DNA from: Agromyces intestinalis | GTDB lineage: Bacteria; Actinomycetota; Actinomycetes; Actinomycetales; Microbacteriaceae | Assembly: GCF_008365295.1 (NCBI RefSeq) | Contig: NZ_CP043505.1 | Span: forward strand, 806,001 to 870,000 | Direction of reading: 5' to 3' | Length of the DNA stretch: 64,000 nucleotides | Shown here: positions 44,493 through 56,184 of the stretch, in pieces | How positions within the stretch are numbered: position 1 is the first letter of the stretch | Layout of the letters: each line of letters opens with the position of its first letter | Notes under the pieces: generated by a model | The model's input: only the letters and a program-made list of their open reading frames with translations | Databases searched by the model: none | What the model was told of the DNA's origin: nothing | Translations under genes and position numbers: made by a program

Positions 44493-46019
44493 ATGGTCAT
44501 GGAATGCGAGCATGAACACGTGACGCGAACCGACAAGCCTGAACCGGGGCGGCCCTCGCTGCGACGCCAGGCGGCCCGCGGCAGCGCGATACTGCTCGCT
44601 GCCCAGGCGGCCAAGGTGGTCATCGCGGTTGTCAGCGTCGTGGTGCTCTCAAGGTTGATCGAGCCCAGCGCCTTCGGGCTGGTCGTCATGGTGACGGCTA
44701 TTTCCGGAGTGGCGAGCATCTTCCTCGACTTCGGACTCTCCACGGCCGCGCTCCGCTCCCCCGACATCACCCACCAGCAGCAGTCGAACCTCTTCTGGAT
44801 CAATGCGGGAACGGGCCTGGTCCTAGCTGCCACCGTGTTCGCTTTCTCCTGGGCTGTCGCAGGATTCTACGGAGACCCGCGACTCGTCGTGGTCACACAA
44901 TGGCTGTCCCTCGCACTGGTTCTCGGAGGGGTGAACACGCAGTTCCGGATCACACTCAATCGAGCGATGCGCTTCGGTGCCCTGGCCATCGGGGAAGTCG
45001 CCGCGACACTATTTGGACTCGCGGCGGCAGTCGTGGTTGCGCTGTTCGGCTACGGCATCGCCGCGCTCGTGGTGCAAACGCTCGCCACGTCGTTGGTCAT
45101 CTTGGTCTTCAACGTCGCCCAAGCGCAGTGGTGGCCGAAGCTACCGCACCGCGACGCGGGAATGCGAGCCCTGGTGAAGTTCGGAGCGGGGATGGCCGCA
45201 ACCCAACTGCTGTGGTATGCCACCCGGAATATCGACAGCATCGCGATCGGCAGGGTTTGGGGCCCGACGGAACTCGGTCTCTACGACCGGGCGTTCCGGC
45301 TCGCGGTCGCCCCCATCTTGCAGGTCAATCAACCGATGACCAAGGTGGCACTGCCCGTCCTCTCTCGCCACCTCGACAATCCGACGCGATACATGGCCGC
45401 TCTCCGTGAGGGCCAGCTCATCGCCTGCTATCTGACGTCGAGTGTGCTTCTCGTCCTGGCGGGCGTGGCGGGGCCGCTCGTCAATGTCCTGCTGGGGCCG
45501 GCATGGACCGGCGTCGAGGGACTCGTCATGGTCTTGGCCGTCGGCTCGACCTTCCGCGCAATCCAGCAGGTCGTGAACTGGCTCTTCATCTCGAAGGGCT
45601 TGTCCGGGTCGCTGTTGCGCCTCAACCTTTGGATGCAGCCGCTCACAATTGGGTTCATCCTGGCGGGAGTGAACTGGGGGGCGATGGGGGTGGCAGTCGG
45701 GGGCACGGTCGGGTTCGCCGTGCAGTGGGTGGCGTCGTTTATGTGGGCAGCCCGTGCGGCGTCGCTCGACCTGCGCCCGCTCTTCTTCGCGGCGTTGAAG
45801 GTAGTAGCCACTTTCGGCCTGCCCGCAGGAGCGCTGGCATTCATGGCGAGCACGTTCATCCCCGTCTCGCCGATCTGGCAACTACTCGCAGGGCTCGCCC
45901 TCGCAGCCGCCTGGTTCGCTGCAGTCGGCTGGCTCTCCCGCACGACACGGAGTGACCTCACTACGCTCTGGCGTTTCATCCGCCTCGCACTCGGTCGCCG
46001 TGATTCTCCAAGTACGTGA
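44493..46019 (+). CDS. Wzx-like polysaccharide flippase
   Basis: A 508-residue membrane protein with 12-14 predicted helices. It opens RGSAILLAAQAAKVVIAVVSVVVLSRLIEPSAFGLVVM, a typical MOP/PST exporter start, and continues with the RNIDSIAIGRVWGPTELGLYDRAFRL segment shared by lipopolysaccharide flippases. It should move lipid-linked repeat units across the membrane for the Wzy-like polymerase at 53381. The ATG at 44493 is used; ATG 44499 or GTG 44520 are alternatives. It points away from the truncated DUF4012 gene. Confidence 0.88.
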   Translation: MVMECEHEHVTRTDKPEPGRPSLRRQAARGSAILLAAQAAKVVIAVVSVVVLSRLIEPSAFGLVVMVTAISGVASIFLDFGLSTAALRSPDITHQQQSNLFWINAGTGLVLAATVFAFSWAVAGFYGDPRLVVVTQWLSLALVLGGVNTQFRITLNRAMRFGALAIGEVAATLFGLAAAVVVALFGYGIAALVVQTLATSLVILVFNVAQAQWWPKLPHRDAGMRALVKFGAGMAATQLLWYATRNIDSIAIGRVWGPTELGLYDRAFRLAVAPILQVNQPMTKVALPVLSRHLDNPTRYMAALREGQLIACYLTSSVLLVLAGVAGPLVNVLLGPAWTGVEGLVMVLAVGSTFRAIQQVVNWLFISKGLSGSLLRLNLWMQPLTIGFILAGVNWGAMGVAVGGTVGFAVQWVASFMWAARAASLDLRPLFFAALKVVATFGLPAGALAFMASTFIPVSPIWQLLAGLALAAAWFAAVGWLSRTTRSDLTTLWRFIRLALGRRDSPST

Positions 46020-46750
46020 CCGGACTCGGATGCGGTTCAGCCGCGTGCAGGTCAGCCGGATACCACTTCCCTCACCAGGCCGAAGAGGGTTCCCGCGAAG
46101 GACCTGGCAATTGGCCGCGGCCGCCCAAGAGCGTTCCCAGTTCGCGTGGCTCGCTTCCGCGTGGCGGCGATCCTCACCTGTCGTCACAAGTGAGGATCAA
46201 CTGAACCGATCAGCGAATCCACCCGCGTCGGGTTCGCGCGGAGGAACACTTCGAAGGAGTCCCCCAGCCCACGACGTGGGTGAACTGTCCAACGACCGAG
46301 CGTGATCATGCCCGGCGAGCTTGGCACCTGTGCACGAGACCCGGTGGAGCACGATGCTCCCCGTCTCGCTCAGCCACGGGTGTTCGTTCATCAACACAAG
46401 ACCTCCGCGCGGTCCACCGGGACATCCCCGAACTCGTGGTTCACGATGGCATGGAGCAACGCGGATTGGGCAGACCTGCGACGCCACGTCAACTCCTTCG
46501 ACTGCTACCGCGGATCGTCCGCAATCCGTCCCTCCTGGTCGGGTTTTGCCCTGCGGGTTCGGGTTGATGAGCGAAGAAACGATGCACTCCTGGGCATCGA
46601 CCACGTTGTCCTCGACAACAGCCCGGAAAGTCTACGCGGTCGTCGACGGCTATACCGCAGGAATCACAACCGTGCACGCCGTGTACGGATCTTGATTCGG
46701 CGGGCGAGATCTCTCGCGGAGTGCTGGGCAGCGACTAGCGGACGACAACC
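46020..46750. other. 731-bp gap with no intact gene
   Basis: The stretch lies between convergent wzx and glf. Several frames are open for 100-170 codons on both strands (for example 46302-46700 plus) but show no family resemblance, have odd composition and no ribosome binding site. A phrase such as KVYAVVDGYTAG faintly recalls hexapeptide acyltransferase ends but is too weak to call. Most likely gene decay. Confidence 0.45.
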
Positions 46751-48475
<1,725 letters not shown>

Positions 48476-48489
48476 TCAGGACACTGCGG

Positions 48490-49305
48490 GTGAGCGAACG
48501 GATGGCGTGCCGCCTGGCCGGGCTCTCACGCTCCGCATACCGGCGCCCGCTCAAGGGCGACACGGTCGCGGACCCGGACCGTGCGTTGCATGACTGGCTG
48601 CGCGCCTGGGCGAAGAGCCATCCCCGCTACGGGTACCGGCGGGCGTATCACGACGCCCGCGCCGAGGGCTGGGTCGTCAACCACAAGAAGATCCAACGCC
48701 TCTGGCGCGACGAGGGCCTGCGGGTGCCGCAACGGCGTCGACGCAAACGCGTCGGGTCCTCGACCGTCCAGGCACCTGCCGCGGATGCGCCGAACATGGT
48801 GTGGGCGGTGGATTTCCAGTTCGACGCCGACGAGCAGGGCCGTCCGATCAAGATCTGCTCCATCGTCGACGAGCACACCCGCGAGTGCATAGGTGGGCTC
48901 ACCGAGCGGTCGATCACCGCCGACCGGCTCACCGCCCACCTCGAGGACCTCGTCGCCGTCCGCGGTGCTCCCGCGGTGCTCAGATCCGACAACGGCCCGG
49001 AGTTCATCAGCGACGCGATGGCCGACTGGGTGGGCACCCGCACCGGCCTGTCCTACATCCCGCCGGGATCGCCGTGGCGCAACGGGTACGTCGAGTCGTT
49101 CAATAGCCGCCTCCGCGACGAATGCCTGAACATCAACAGCTTCTACTCGCTGCTGCACGCGCAGGTCGTGATCGGCGACTGGAAGGACGAGTACAACCAC
49201 CACCGCCGGCACTCCTCGCTCGGCTACCTACCGCCCGCCGAGTACGCTCGGCAGTGCACCCATCAAATCGAAACCGACGACTCACAGAGCGTCCGGACCG
49301 AATGA
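48490..49305 (+). CDS. IS3-family transposase OrfB (DDE integrase domain)
   Basis: Residues (271 from the GTG; the -1 frame is open from 48427) include the HTH_21-like start (RACRLAGLSRS-type), PRYGYRRAYHDARAEGWVVN, and an rve domain with the catalytic triad: Asp in VWAVDFQFD, Asp in RSDNGPEF, and Glu in NGYVESFNSRLRDE. The functional product is probably OrfAB made by frameshifting. It ends 13 bp before the right terminus. Confidence 0.93.
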   Translation: MSERMACRLAGLSRSAYRRPLKGDTVADPDRALHDWLRAWAKSHPRYGYRRAYHDARAEGWVVNHKKIQRLWRDEGLRVPQRRRRKRVGSSTVQAPAADAPNMVWAVDFQFDADEQGRPIKICSIVDEHTRECIGGLTERSITADRLTAHLEDLVAVRGAPAVLRSDNGPEFISDAMADWVGTRTGLSYIPPGSPWRNGYVESFNSRLRDECLNINSFYSLLHAQVVIGDWKDEYNHHRRHSSLGYLPPAEYARQCTHQIETDDSQSVRTE

Positions 49306-49343
49306 AGGGGGCGGCCCAGGGTGATCTACTGATTCTGTTTCGA

Positions 49344-50393
49344 CTACCGGGGATCTGCGTCGACGAACTCGCCGATACGCCGCGCCACCGCACGTACTGC
49401 TTCGCTCGCAGCAGATACCCGCGTCTCGACGAAGTCCGGAGAGGAGAGAGCTTCCCGAAGATAGTCGGGCGTGCCAGCCATGCTCCGGAGATCGAACCCC
49501 GCAGGAGCGAGCACGCGTTCCATCTTCGACGTGCTCGCTCCTGCAGCAAGAGGGACGGCTCCTTCCGTCGCCGCGATGATCAGCCCGTGTGCGCGGTCGC
49601 CAGCCACAATCGCTGATCGACCGTAGACGTCTCGGACGCGTCGCTCCCAGTCGACATGAGATTCGCCCTCCCACAGGATGACTTCGACCGCGCCCAGCCG
49701 TCTAGCGAGGTCCTCCGCGGCCGGGGTGTCGCGACGTACTTGCGTAACCACGGCGAGATCGAGACCACGACTCCGAGCGAGGTCTGTGAAGAGATCGATC
49801 CATTCATCTGATACTCGCGGCCGATCGCCTCGCATCGACACCGCGAGCAACGACCTTTCGACGTTCTGACCGGCACGACCTGGAACGCGGCCTTCCGCGA
49901 ACGCCCAATCGGGAATCACTTCGCCGCGACCGAACGCTGCTGCCGTGTCGGCGTCTCGCCACCCGACGACCTCGAACGAACGGCGCGCATAGCGCTCAAA
50001 TGGCGGTACGGCGGTGTCGCGATATCGGAGTCCAGCGCCCACGTGAAGGGCGCCCCCTGACCGGTGGCGCGCAAGTCGCGAACCGACGAAGAGCCGAAAC
50101 CCGGAAAGATATCGTGGGCCGTCGAAAGGCATCTCCCCTGCGCTCGGGACGAAGATGGTCCTTTCGCGCCCGAGACAGCCGAATCCCGCCCGCCACCAGT
50201 CCTGCGGCGACCGGTAGAGGATGTCGGTTGCTCGCACGCCGACTGAGCTCAGATAGTCGTCGTCGTTCTTCCCGACGTAGACGTGCAGCTTCGCGGTTCC
50301 GTCCCCTCGAACTGCGCGAAGCAATCCTCGTCGGAGCACCGAGTCTCCGAGATTGTCGTTCTGACCATCGACCTTCACGAAAACGCTCGTCAT
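49344..50393 (-). CDS. Polysaccharide pyruvyl transferase family protein
   Basis: A 349-residue protein with an early NDNLGDSVLRRGLLRAV (the usual N-x-GD start of the family), LHVGAGLRYRD, and late AIVAGDRAHGLIIAATEGAVPLA with the conserved R-x-H. These enzymes transfer pyruvate from phosphoenolpyruvate to a sugar, forming a ketal that adds negative charge. The ATG at 50393 begins TSVFVKVDGQ. The IS3 element inserted 25 bp beyond its stop codon and may have separated it from glf. Confidence 0.75.
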   Translation of the reverse strand: MTSVFVKVDGQNDNLGDSVLRRGLLRAVRGDGTAKLHVYVGKNDDDYLSSVGVRATDILYRSPQDWWRAGFGCLGRERTIFVPSAGEMPFDGPRYLSGFRLFVGSRLARHRSGGALHVGAGLRYRDTAVPPFERYARRSFEVVGWRDADTAAAFGRGEVIPDWAFAEGRVPGRAGQNVERSLLAVSMRGDRPRVSDEWIDLFTDLARSRGLDLAVVTQVRRDTPAAEDLARRLGAVEVILWEGESHVDWERRVRDVYGRSAIVAGDRAHGLIIAATEGAVPLAAGASTSKMERVLAPAGFDLRSMAGTPDYLREALSSPDFVETRVSAASEAVRAVARRIGEFVDADPR

Positions 50394-50489
50394 GGTGTCG
50401 CGCCCACCTTCCCCCAGTAATGATGGCCACTTCGCTGGGGTCAACGCTATCCGTCGGACGGCCCGTCGGACCCCGAACGACCGCCGCAG

Positions 50490-50495
50490 TACGAT
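50490..50495 (+). promoter_or_regulatory. Putative -10 box for a leaderless transcript
   Basis: TACGAT ends 6 nt before the ATG at 50502, in the divergent gap after the pyruvyl transferase gene. Confidence 0.4.
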
Positions 50496-50501
50496 GCCCG
50501 T

Positions 50502-51419
50502 ATGGGGGATGGGGTTACGGCTGCCGACGACGCGACGATGGACTGCGTGATACCGACCCACGCTCGAGCTGGGATGCTGCACCGAGCCATCGATGGCGTG
50601 CTCGATCAGTCCGAACCGCCTGGCGAGATCCATGTCGTCTCTGACATTCCGGACACCGAGTCCGAAGCGGTTTGCCGGGAACTGAACGCTCGAGCCGGCG
50701 GGTCGATTCAGTACCATGAACGCACAGGATCCGCCGGTGTCTCGGCGTCCCGCAACGCTGGAGTTCGTTCTTCGTCAGCCGATTGGATCGCGTTCCTGGA
50801 CGACGATGACTACTGGCACCCGGACTACCTCCGTCGGGTGCGCAGTCGCATCCGCGAGGCGACCGCCGACGTCATCGTCACGTGGATGTCCGAGGTTCAC
50901 GGCGAGGACGTCGTAGACGGCCTCGCCATCGCCGAGAACCTGCCCCCACGGGCTGTCGTCGTCTGGAATCCCGGTGCGACCGGTAGCAACATCGTCGTCC
51001 GGCGGTCCGCCATGGAAGCAATCGGTGGATTCGATGAGTCGCTGAAGATGAAGAACGACACGGACTTCTTCTACCGACTCCTCGAATCGGGTGCACGCTA
51101 CGAAGTCGTTCGCGAGCGGCTCGTGTATCAGACCAAGCACGACGCCGGTCAACTCACCGGCTACAGCGAGGCGCGAGCGCTCGCACTTGAGTCGTATGTG
51201 TCGAAGCACTGGGATGCACTCGGCCGTTTCGGCCGCATGGAGAACCGCATGTGGGCGCACTATATGCGCGCTCGCATGTCACCGACGGCACTCTCGCGAG
51301 CGAGGCACTACCTCGGAGCGGTGGCGAACATCCCGCCGACGAAGTACCTGCGCCTTCATCGATTCTTCCGATGGAGAACGTCCGTCCCTCCGAACCTCGA
51401 GAACCGCAGTGCCTCCTGA
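50502..51419 (+). CDS. Family 2 glycosyltransferase (GT-A)
   Basis: A 305-residue protein with MDCVIPTHARAGMLHRAIDGV, SAGVSASRNAGVRSSSADWIAFLDDDDYWHPDYL (DDDD metal site) and GGFDESLKMKNDTDFFYRLLE (the ED-type acceptor motif, here NDTDF). It adds a sugar from a nucleotide donor to the growing lipid-linked unit at the cytoplasmic face. It opens a plus-strand pair with the DUF4422 gene. Confidence 0.85.
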   Translation: MGDGVTAADDATMDCVIPTHARAGMLHRAIDGVLDQSEPPGEIHVVSDIPDTESEAVCRELNARAGGSIQYHERTGSAGVSASRNAGVRSSSADWIAFLDDDDYWHPDYLRRVRSRIREATADVIVTWMSEVHGEDVVDGLAIAENLPPRAVVVWNPGATGSNIVVRRSAMEAIGGFDESLKMKNDTDFFYRLLESGARYEVVRERLVYQTKHDAGQLTGYSEARALALESYVSKHWDALGRFGRMENRMWAHYMRARMSPTALSRARHYLGAVANIPPTKYLRLHRFFRWRTSVPPNLENRSAS

Positions 51420-51474
51420 CGCCAGGAGCACGGATTCCCGATTCGTCGGCGCTTCAGTTCAGTGAGAGGATCCC

Positions 51475-52266
51475 GTGACTCCGGAGCAGCTCCCAGTGCG
51501 CATGCTCACCGCGGCGCACAAGCAAGCCCCGTTGCCCGACGACCCGGGTTACTTTCCGGTGCATGTAGGGCATATACGCGCGTCGCATGAGTTCGGGTAT
51601 CAACCCGACGATGAGGGCGAGAACATCTCCGTGAAGAACGATTCCTATTGCGAACTCACCGCCCTCTACTGGGCCTGGAAGAACCTCAAAGCCGACGCGA
51701 TAGGGCTCAGCCACTATCGTCGGTACTTCCGGGGCGACGCCCCGGGGCCGAACGGGTCGAGAGTGCTTTCCACCGACCAGATGGGCACGCTGATGTCGAC
51801 AACAGATGTCGCGATCGCTCGACCGCGCTATTACATCGTGGAAAGTATCGAGTCACATTATCGGCATGGCCACATCGGCGATGACCTCGAGGTCCTCCGC
51901 CAGGTGATCCGTGAGACTTCCCTCGGATACTCTCCGAGCTTCGAGGCGGTCATGCGCCGCCGACACCTCTCGCTCTACAACATGTTCCTGATGCGCGGCG
52001 AGCACTTCGATGCCTACGCATCGTGGCTGTTCCCGATCCTTGAGGACGTCGAGCAGCGGATCGACAATGAGTCGCGCGGGCCGTATCAGCGTCGGACGTT
52101 CGGCTACCTCGGAGAGCGGTTGCTGAATGTCTGGGTGCACGCCCACAGCGAGAACCTGCACGTCAAGTACCTTCCGGTGGTCAACACAGACGGCGAGCCG
52201 AAGATCGCGAAGGGACTCCGGATGGTGCAGCGGAAGCTCGCGCCCGCCCCGCCATCGCGAGCCTGA
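51475..52266 (+). CDS. DUF4422 protein, probable glycosyltransferase
   Basis: A 263-residue protein marked by MLTAAHKQAPLPDDPGYFPVHVG, ENISVKNDSYCELTALYWAWKNL and IGLSHYRRYF, the signature of DUF4422 found in capsule clusters, and a C-terminal RTFGYLGERLLNVWVHAH segment. The family resembles GT-A transferases. GAGAGGATCCC precedes the GTG. Its 3' end overlaps the convergent glycosyltransferase gene by 86 bp. Confidence 0.8.
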   Translation: MTPEQLPVRMLTAAHKQAPLPDDPGYFPVHVGHIRASHEFGYQPDDEGENISVKNDSYCELTALYWAWKNLKADAIGLSHYRRYFRGDAPGPNGSRVLSTDQMGTLMSTTDVAIARPRYYIVESIESHYRHGHIGDDLEVLRQVIRETSLGYSPSFEAVMRRRHLSLYNMFLMRGEHFDAYASWLFPILEDVEQRIDNESRGPYQRRTFGYLGERLLNVWVHAHSENLHVKYLPVVNTDGEPKIAKGLRMVQRKLAPAPPSRA

Positions 52267-53296
52267 TCCGCTTCACCCAGCGTAAACCGGCGATGGGCAG
52301 GTACCACCCCCGCCGAATAACGACGAAGAGGATTCTGCGGGCCGGGCCCGCCGCCGCGAGTGCCCCGGGCGTTCCAAGAGCGCCCGGGATCGAGAAGCGT
52401 TGACGGAACTCGCGATACGCGGTGCGGCCTACGGCAGATGCCGGCGCCACGGGGCTGGAGAAGACGTTGTTGATCGCATCCTTGATCAGCTCCACGGAGT
52501 AGAGCTGCAATGACAGTTTCGGCACTCTCTCACAGGCCTCCGCGGTGCGCATGACCCGCATGTAACCCTCGAGGATCCCGGGGCGATACCGGTTCGAGAT
52601 GGAGCCCACGACGTCGACTCGATACTCGATGAACGCATCGTCCTCGACGAGTATGTTCGGCGACCGATCAAGAAGACGAATGACCCATTCGGCATCCGAT
52701 CGCTTCACGATGGATTCATCGAATCTGATGCTGCGCTCTACGAGGAACGACCGGCGGATGAACTTCGACCACGGAACACCGATGACGAATGCCGCCGACT
52801 GTCGGCCGACTGAATAGAGTCCGAACATTTCGGTGATCACATCTGTCGCAGTTGGTGTTGAGCTCAGCGAGGCCAGCGAGTAGGTTTCGGAGACCGGGCC
52901 GCCATCAGCTGGGAAGCCCAACCCGCCGGTCAGCACCACGTCGATCTCCGACAGGTCAGCCAACCGCTCCAGAATGGGCACATGAGGGCGCACTCGGTCG
53001 TCGGGATCGATGAATGTGAGCCAAGTGCCCCGAGCGGAGTCGATTCCTCGATTGCGTGCTGCGGCAACCCCTGCGTTCTCCTGACGGATGTACCGGATGC
53101 GGCGATCGGCCGACGGCAGTGATGCAAGGTACTCGACCAGGCGAGGCGTCGTTGATCCGTCGTCAATAATTAGCAGTTCGACCGGAATCGCTATTGCACG
53201 CACGGACTCGACAGCCTCCTGCACCCAACCACGCTCTACGTTGAAGACTGGAAGAATGGCGCTGAGCACTGGTCCGGCTTCATCATCAGCGCCCAT
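52181..53296 (-). CDS. Family 2 glycosyltransferase
   Basis: A 371-residue protein with LSAILPVFNVERGWVQEAVES, VELLIIDDGSTTP, RQENAGVAAARNRGIDSARG and WLTFIDPDDRV (DPDD donor/metal site), then KRSDAEWVIRLLDRS as acceptor motif. The last 60 residues are basic (RRGWYLPIAGLRWVKRIRL) and may touch the membrane. The ATG at 53296 faces away from the polymerase gene. Donor sugar unknown. Confidence 0.87.
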   Translation of the reverse strand: MGADDEAGPVLSAILPVFNVERGWVQEAVESVRAIAIPVELLIIDDGSTTPRLVEYLASLPSADRRIRYIRQENAGVAAARNRGIDSARGTWLTFIDPDDRVRPHVPILERLADLSEIDVVLTGGLGFPADGGPVSETYSLASLSSTPTATDVITEMFGLYSVGRQSAAFVIGVPWSKFIRRSFLVERSIRFDESIVKRSDAEWVIRLLDRSPNILVEDDAFIEYRVDVVGSISNRYRPGILEGYMRVMRTAEACERVPKLSLQLYSVELIKDAINNVFSSPVAPASAVGRTAYREFRQRFSIPGALGTPGALAAAGPARRILFVVIRRGWYLPIAGLRWVKRIRLAMAGRARASAAPSGVPSRSSARRLC

Positions 53297-53380
53297 TCAT
53301 ACCTCCCGCAGGTACACACCATGGCCCCAGTTCGGCCCGCAATTACTCAATTCACGGACCTCCGATGGCAGTATGACCGT

Positions 53381-54691
53381 ATGCGGTCATCGGGGGGTGG
53401 GGGGCGACGACGTGCGGGAAGCGTACTAATTCCAATCGGGTTCGCGCTCACCGTGCTGACGATTCCAACAGGACTTGCATTGCCCATCAAGGGCCTCTCG
53501 GTCGCAACCCTGATACAGATCACGGCCACAGTATGCTTGCTTCCCGCCGTGCGCTGGTTGTCGCGGAGCGATCTGCTCCTCTTGATCGCCCTCTTATGCT
53601 CGCTTCCTGCGTCGGCGCTCCCGCTCCTGGTTATGGCTAACCGCCCACCAGAATGGCTCCAGATCATCTTCTTCGCACTGTGCTTCGTTCAACTCTTTCT
53701 CTTCATCCGTGCCTCGCAGCACTATGACGTGCGCGCGCTCACTAAGCAGCCGACCAATCTCGCCGCGATTCTTGCGACGCTCGTTGGCGGATACCAGTTC
53801 CTCTTCGATCGCAGTGGCTACCTGACGCTGTACTTCGACGACAAATCCCACGCTGCTGTGGCGTTGGTGTGCCTCGCGTTCCTGGTGTTGTGGGTGAACG
53901 ACAGCTTCGTGAGCATGCCGCTCGCCATCATTTTGTACTTCATCTCGATGGCGACTGCCTCGCGACTCGTGTTGTTCGCGATGCCGTTCTTCGCCATCGC
54001 GGTGGTGATCGCGTACCTGAGATCGCGTCGCAACGCGGACACCCCGCTGAAGGTCTACGGCCATCACCTTCTCCTCGTGCTTGCGCCGATCCTCGCAGTC
54101 TGGCTTGCCGCGACCTCGCTTACCAAGAACCTCGAGTCCCGTCTCTCGAGCACCGATCAGGCTGCAGCATCTTCGACTGATGCGCACTTCGAGCTCATCC
54201 GACTCGCATTCGAGGCCAAGCTAACCAACCCGTGGTTCCTGACCATCGGAATGGGACCCGGTGGATTTGCGGACGCACTAACCACGTCAGGCATCAACCT
54301 GTCGGGCATCGCAGCTTCAGATCCAAGTTCATACCGAAATATCTACCGCGGCTGGCAGCCCGTCCATTCGGCATTCGGCTCGATCCTCACGGAATTCTCC
54401 TTGATCGTTGGGATCGTCGCCGTGGTCCTAATCTGGAAAGTGGTCGTTGCCCTTGCGAGGCGGAAGGACTGGACCCTACTGCTCCTCCTCACGGCGATGC
54501 TTCTGATGACGATGTTCTATTCGAGCCATAACGAGCCCTTCTTCACCGCAGTTCTCGGTCTGGTGGCGGGCGGTGCTCTGGGGATACGCTCCGCGGCCGA
54601 GGCGTCTGCTCCGCCGAACCCACATCCGGCGAGTGGTCAGGCCCGGTGGATTCCCGAGGGCACGCCAGCGCGCCGGGGTTATTTGGCCTGA
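53381..54691 (+). CDS. O-antigen ligase/polymerase-like membrane protein (Wzy type)
   Basis: A 436-residue protein with about 10-12 hydrophobic helices and one large extracellular loop (about 250-330 in the preferred numbering) containing LTNPWFLTIGMGPGGF and QPVHSAFGSILTEFSLIVG. The H-S-A-F-G-S segment before a helix resembles the Wzy_C region of O-antigen ligases and polymerases. It probably links flipped repeat units. The ATG at 53381 (MRSSGGGG) lies in an inverted repeat (ATGACCG/CGGTCAT); an upstream ATG at 53321 is possible. Confidence 0.75.
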   Translation: MRSSGGGGRRRAGSVLIPIGFALTVLTIPTGLALPIKGLSVATLIQITATVCLLPAVRWLSRSDLLLLIALLCSLPASALPLLVMANRPPEWLQIIFFALCFVQLFLFIRASQHYDVRALTKQPTNLAAILATLVGGYQFLFDRSGYLTLYFDDKSHAAVALVCLAFLVLWVNDSFVSMPLAIILYFISMATASRLVLFAMPFFAIAVVIAYLRSRRNADTPLKVYGHHLLLVLAPILAVWLAATSLTKNLESRLSSTDQAAASSTDAHFELIRLAFEAKLTNPWFLTIGMGPGGFADALTTSGINLSGIAASDPSSYRNIYRGWQPVHSAFGSILTEFSLIVGIVAVVLIWKVVVALARRKDWTLLLLLTAMLLMTMFYSSHNEPFFTAVLGLVAGGALGIRSAAEASAPPNPHPASGQARWIPEGTPARRGYLA

Positions 54692-56154
54692 TTCCCAGGC
54701 ACCAGCACCGCCCGCCCCGTCCGAATCATGATCATCAGGTCCCCGGTCAGCGACCAGTTCTCGACGTAGTACAGGTCGAGCCGAATCGCCTCCTCCCAAC
54801 TGAGCGCGGACCGCCCGCTCACCTGCCAGAGGCCGGTCATGCCGGGTTGCACGAGCAGGCGGCGGTGCGCACCGCGGTCGTACAGTTCGACTTCGGCCGG
54901 TACCTGAGGTCGGGGCCCCACCAGGCTCATCGAGCCGCCGAGCACGTTGAAGAGCTGCGGGAACTCGTCGAGCGAGTACTTGCGCAGGATCCGCCCGACG
55001 GGGGTGATGCGAGGGTCCTCCTTGACCTTGAACAGTGGGGTATCGCCCGCGCCCTGCTCGCGCAGGAGCGCCGCGAGTTCGGCGTCGGCGCCGTCGCGCA
55101 TCGAGCGGAACTTGAGCATCTGGAATGGCCGACCGCCCTTGCCGACCCGCATCTGGCGAAAGAACACCGGACCGGGCGAGCTCAGTTTGACCGCGATCGC
55201 GACGCCGACGAGCATCGGCGACAGCACGGCAACCAGCGCGCCGCCCATCACGAGATCGAACACCCGCTTGGCCACGAGCTTGCGGCCCTCGAACCGCGGC
55301 GTCTCCACGTGCATCAGCGGCAGTCCGGCGACCGGGCGGGTGTGGATGCGCGGGCCGCCGATGTCGATGAGGCTCGGGGCGACGACGAGGTGCTCGGCGC
55401 CGGGCGTGAGGCCCCAGCTGAGTTCGCGCACCCGCTCGGGGCCGAGTTCGTCGGCGCTCGTGATGACGATGGTGTCGGCGCCGAAGTCACGCATCACGGC
55501 GAGCGGGTTCGCGAAGGTCCGGACGGCCGGGATGGTGGTGCCTTCGAGAGTCTCACCCGATCCGCCGGGGACACACACGCCGACGACCTGGTACCCGGCC
55601 TCGGGCATCCGGACGAGCGACCGCCCGATCGTGCGCACCGACTGCTCCGAGCCGATCAGCAGCACACGGGTCGTGAGCCCGCCGCGGCGTCGCACCATCC
55701 CGAGCCACTGCCGCCACATCCAGCGCGACAACAGCAGCACGAGCAACCCCAGGGGGAACGCGATGAGCACGTAGCCGCGCGCGACATCCACCTTGAACAG
55801 GAACGCGACGATCGCGACCAGGCCGAACAGCCGCACCGCGCCATCGGCGATCGCCTTGTATTCCGCCGTACCCACGCCCAGCACGCGCGGCGATCGCGTG
55901 TCGTACAGTTCGAGCGCGATCATCCAGCTCACGACGATCACGAGCGACAGCACGGTGTAGCTGATCGCGATGTCATCACGCGAGCCGCTGAACCCCGTCG
56001 CGGTGCGGTCGATGCCGAGCCATCCGATCTGCGTGCCGAATACCACCCAGAGCAGCACGAGCAGGTCGGTCACGCGAACGCGCATGACGAGCGCATCCGA
56101 CCAGTCGGCCGTCGACATCCACGACGAGGTGGGCCGGGTCGCGCGAGTCAGCAT
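54679..56154 (-). CDS. Polyprenyl-phosphate sugar phosphotransferase, initiating enzyme (WbaP/CpsE-like)
   Basis: A 491-residue protein: four N-terminal helices with a CoA-binding-like soluble middle domain (VLLIGSEQSVRTIGRSL), a membrane anchor and the C-terminal bacterial sugar transferase domain. The latter has KRVFDLVMGGALVAVLSP, SSPGPVFFRQMRVGKGGRPF, MLKFRSM, LRKYSLDEFPQLFNVLGG, MSLVGPRP and PGMTGLWQVSGRS. It moves a sugar-1-phosphate to undecaprenyl phosphate, the first step of repeat-unit synthesis. Its stop overlaps the convergent polymerase gene by 13 bp. Confidence 0.93.
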   Translation of the reverse strand: MLTRATRPTSSWMSTADWSDALVMRVRVTDLLVLLWVVFGTQIGWLGIDRTATGFSGSRDDIAISYTVLSLVIVVSWMIALELYDTRSPRVLGVGTAEYKAIADGAVRLFGLVAIVAFLFKVDVARGYVLIAFPLGLLVLLLSRWMWRQWLGMVRRRGGLTTRVLLIGSEQSVRTIGRSLVRMPEAGYQVVGVCVPGGSGETLEGTTIPAVRTFANPLAVMRDFGADTIVITSADELGPERVRELSWGLTPGAEHLVVAPSLIDIGGPRIHTRPVAGLPLMHVETPRFEGRKLVAKRVFDLVMGGALVAVLSPMLVGVAIAVKLSSPGPVFFRQMRVGKGGRPFQMLKFRSMRDGADAELAALLREQGAGDTPLFKVKEDPRITPVGRILRKYSLDEFPQLFNVLGGSMSLVGPRPQVPAEVELYDRGAHRRLLVQPGMTGLWQVSGRSALSWEEAIRLDLYYVENWSLTGDLMIMIRTGRAVLVPGNQAK

Positions 56155-56184
56155 GACCGGCCTCCCCGGGTGGGGCGGCGAAGT

